Below are positions 5,613-5,883 of a DNA stretch of 5,883 bases, piece by piece. The translations under genes and the position numbers were made by a program. The stretch is from Alangreenwoodia sp964438605 (GTDB taxonomy: Bacteria > Bacillota > Clostridia > Peptostreptococcales > Anaerovoracaceae): positions 1 to 5,883 of the forward strand of contig CAYTKT010000074.1 of assembly GCA_964438605.1 (NCBI GenBank), read 5' to 3'. The notes beneath the pieces are model-generated. The model was given only the letters and a program-made list of their open reading frames with translations. It was not told the origin of the DNA and made no database searches. Position 1 is the stretch's first letter. Each line of letters opens with the position of its first letter.

Positions 5613-5883
5613 CGTTCACTCACCGATGAGGAAACGAAGAAAGCAGCGCGTTTCGCAGTTTGTAAGGTTTCGTCGGGTTACTGGAGGCGGTGGAGACGGG
5701 AAGCGAAGTGTAAAAATGTGGAGCGATCGGAAAGAAGCGCCCGTCACGATGCTTTTGCACCGGGGCAGACCTTCTTTTCGGTCATTTGAGATGTGCCGGC
5801 GGAAATATTTGTGTATATAATAAATTTTCGCAAATTGCAATAACAAGTTGGACACTTAGTTACAAGAACTTTGACATTGGAAT
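5613..5883. other. Gene-poor end of the window
   Basis: No convincing gene lies in these 271 bp. A basic 64-codon plus frame (5626-5820) and a 79-codon minus frame (5616-5855) overlap each other and lack ribosome binding sites and recognisable domains. The Nudix reading frame itself stays open for 58 codons after its TAA, to a TGA at 5787-5789. The last 80 bases turn AT-rich, as expected for the control region of a gene starting beyond the window. No intrinsic terminator for the Nudix gene is seen. Confidence 0.5.
5871..5876 (+). promoter_or_regulatory. Candidate -35 box of a gene beyond the window
   Basis: A perfect TTGACA lies 7 bp from the window end, after an AT-rich stretch (about 5801-5850) that could act as an UP element. 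The matching -10 box would fall outside, so the call cannot be completed here. Confidence 0.3.

Noticed and set aside
5620..5642. Hammerhead-ribozyme-like CCGATGAG...CGAA
   Set aside because: The core requires CUGAUGA and has a C in place of the essential U here. There is no stem II and no flanking stems.
5613..5789. In-frame continuation of the Nudix gene past its TAA (58 codons)
   Set aside because: The Nudix protein is already full length, the stretch has no start or recognisable domain, and a frame this long can occur by chance at this base composition.

Overview
The window reads as ordinary chromosome of a low- to mid-GC anaerobic Bacillota (Firmicutes) bacterium, perhaps of the Negativicutes or Clostridia. 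That placement is an inference from protein style: an amidase with a copper-amine-oxidase-N-like domain, a clostridial-looking threonine synthase, and strong AGGAGG-type ribosome binding sites. No phage, IS, CRISPR or defence gene is visible, and I did not find a convincing new multi-gene system.

Layout from left to right: a bidirectional terminator (25-54); threonine synthase thrC on the minus strand (168-1652); a 400-bp gap (1653-2052) with a good thrC promoter, two operator-like palindromes and a 23-bp hairpin; a small membrane-anchored PsbP/Mog1-like protein on the minus strand (2053-2625); a 260-bp AT-rich divergent gap; a secreted three-domain N-acetylmuramoyl-L-alanine amidase on the plus strand (2886-4391) with its terminator; a 600-bp gap (4392-4994) unusually rich in hairpins; an IDI/YfcD-like Nudix hydrolase on the plus strand (4995-5612); and a gene-poor end (5613-5883) finishing in a -35-like TTGACA.

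The four real genes do not form an obvious pathway. thrC stands alone, without hom or thrB in the window, and appears to have its own promoter. The anchored protein and the amidase are divergently transcribed and both act at or outside the membrane, so a shared envelope role is possible but unproven. The Nudix gene seems to be an independent unit.

The most interesting material is non-coding. The 4392-4994 gap holds two long perfect hairpins (18 and 17 bp), then a minus-strand terminator with no intact gene to terminate. Just upstream of that terminator, on the minus strand, is a short open frame that looks like the C-terminal end of a lost gene. The 1900-1946 hairpin is fully paired only as plus-strand RNA, although both flanking genes lie on the minus strand.
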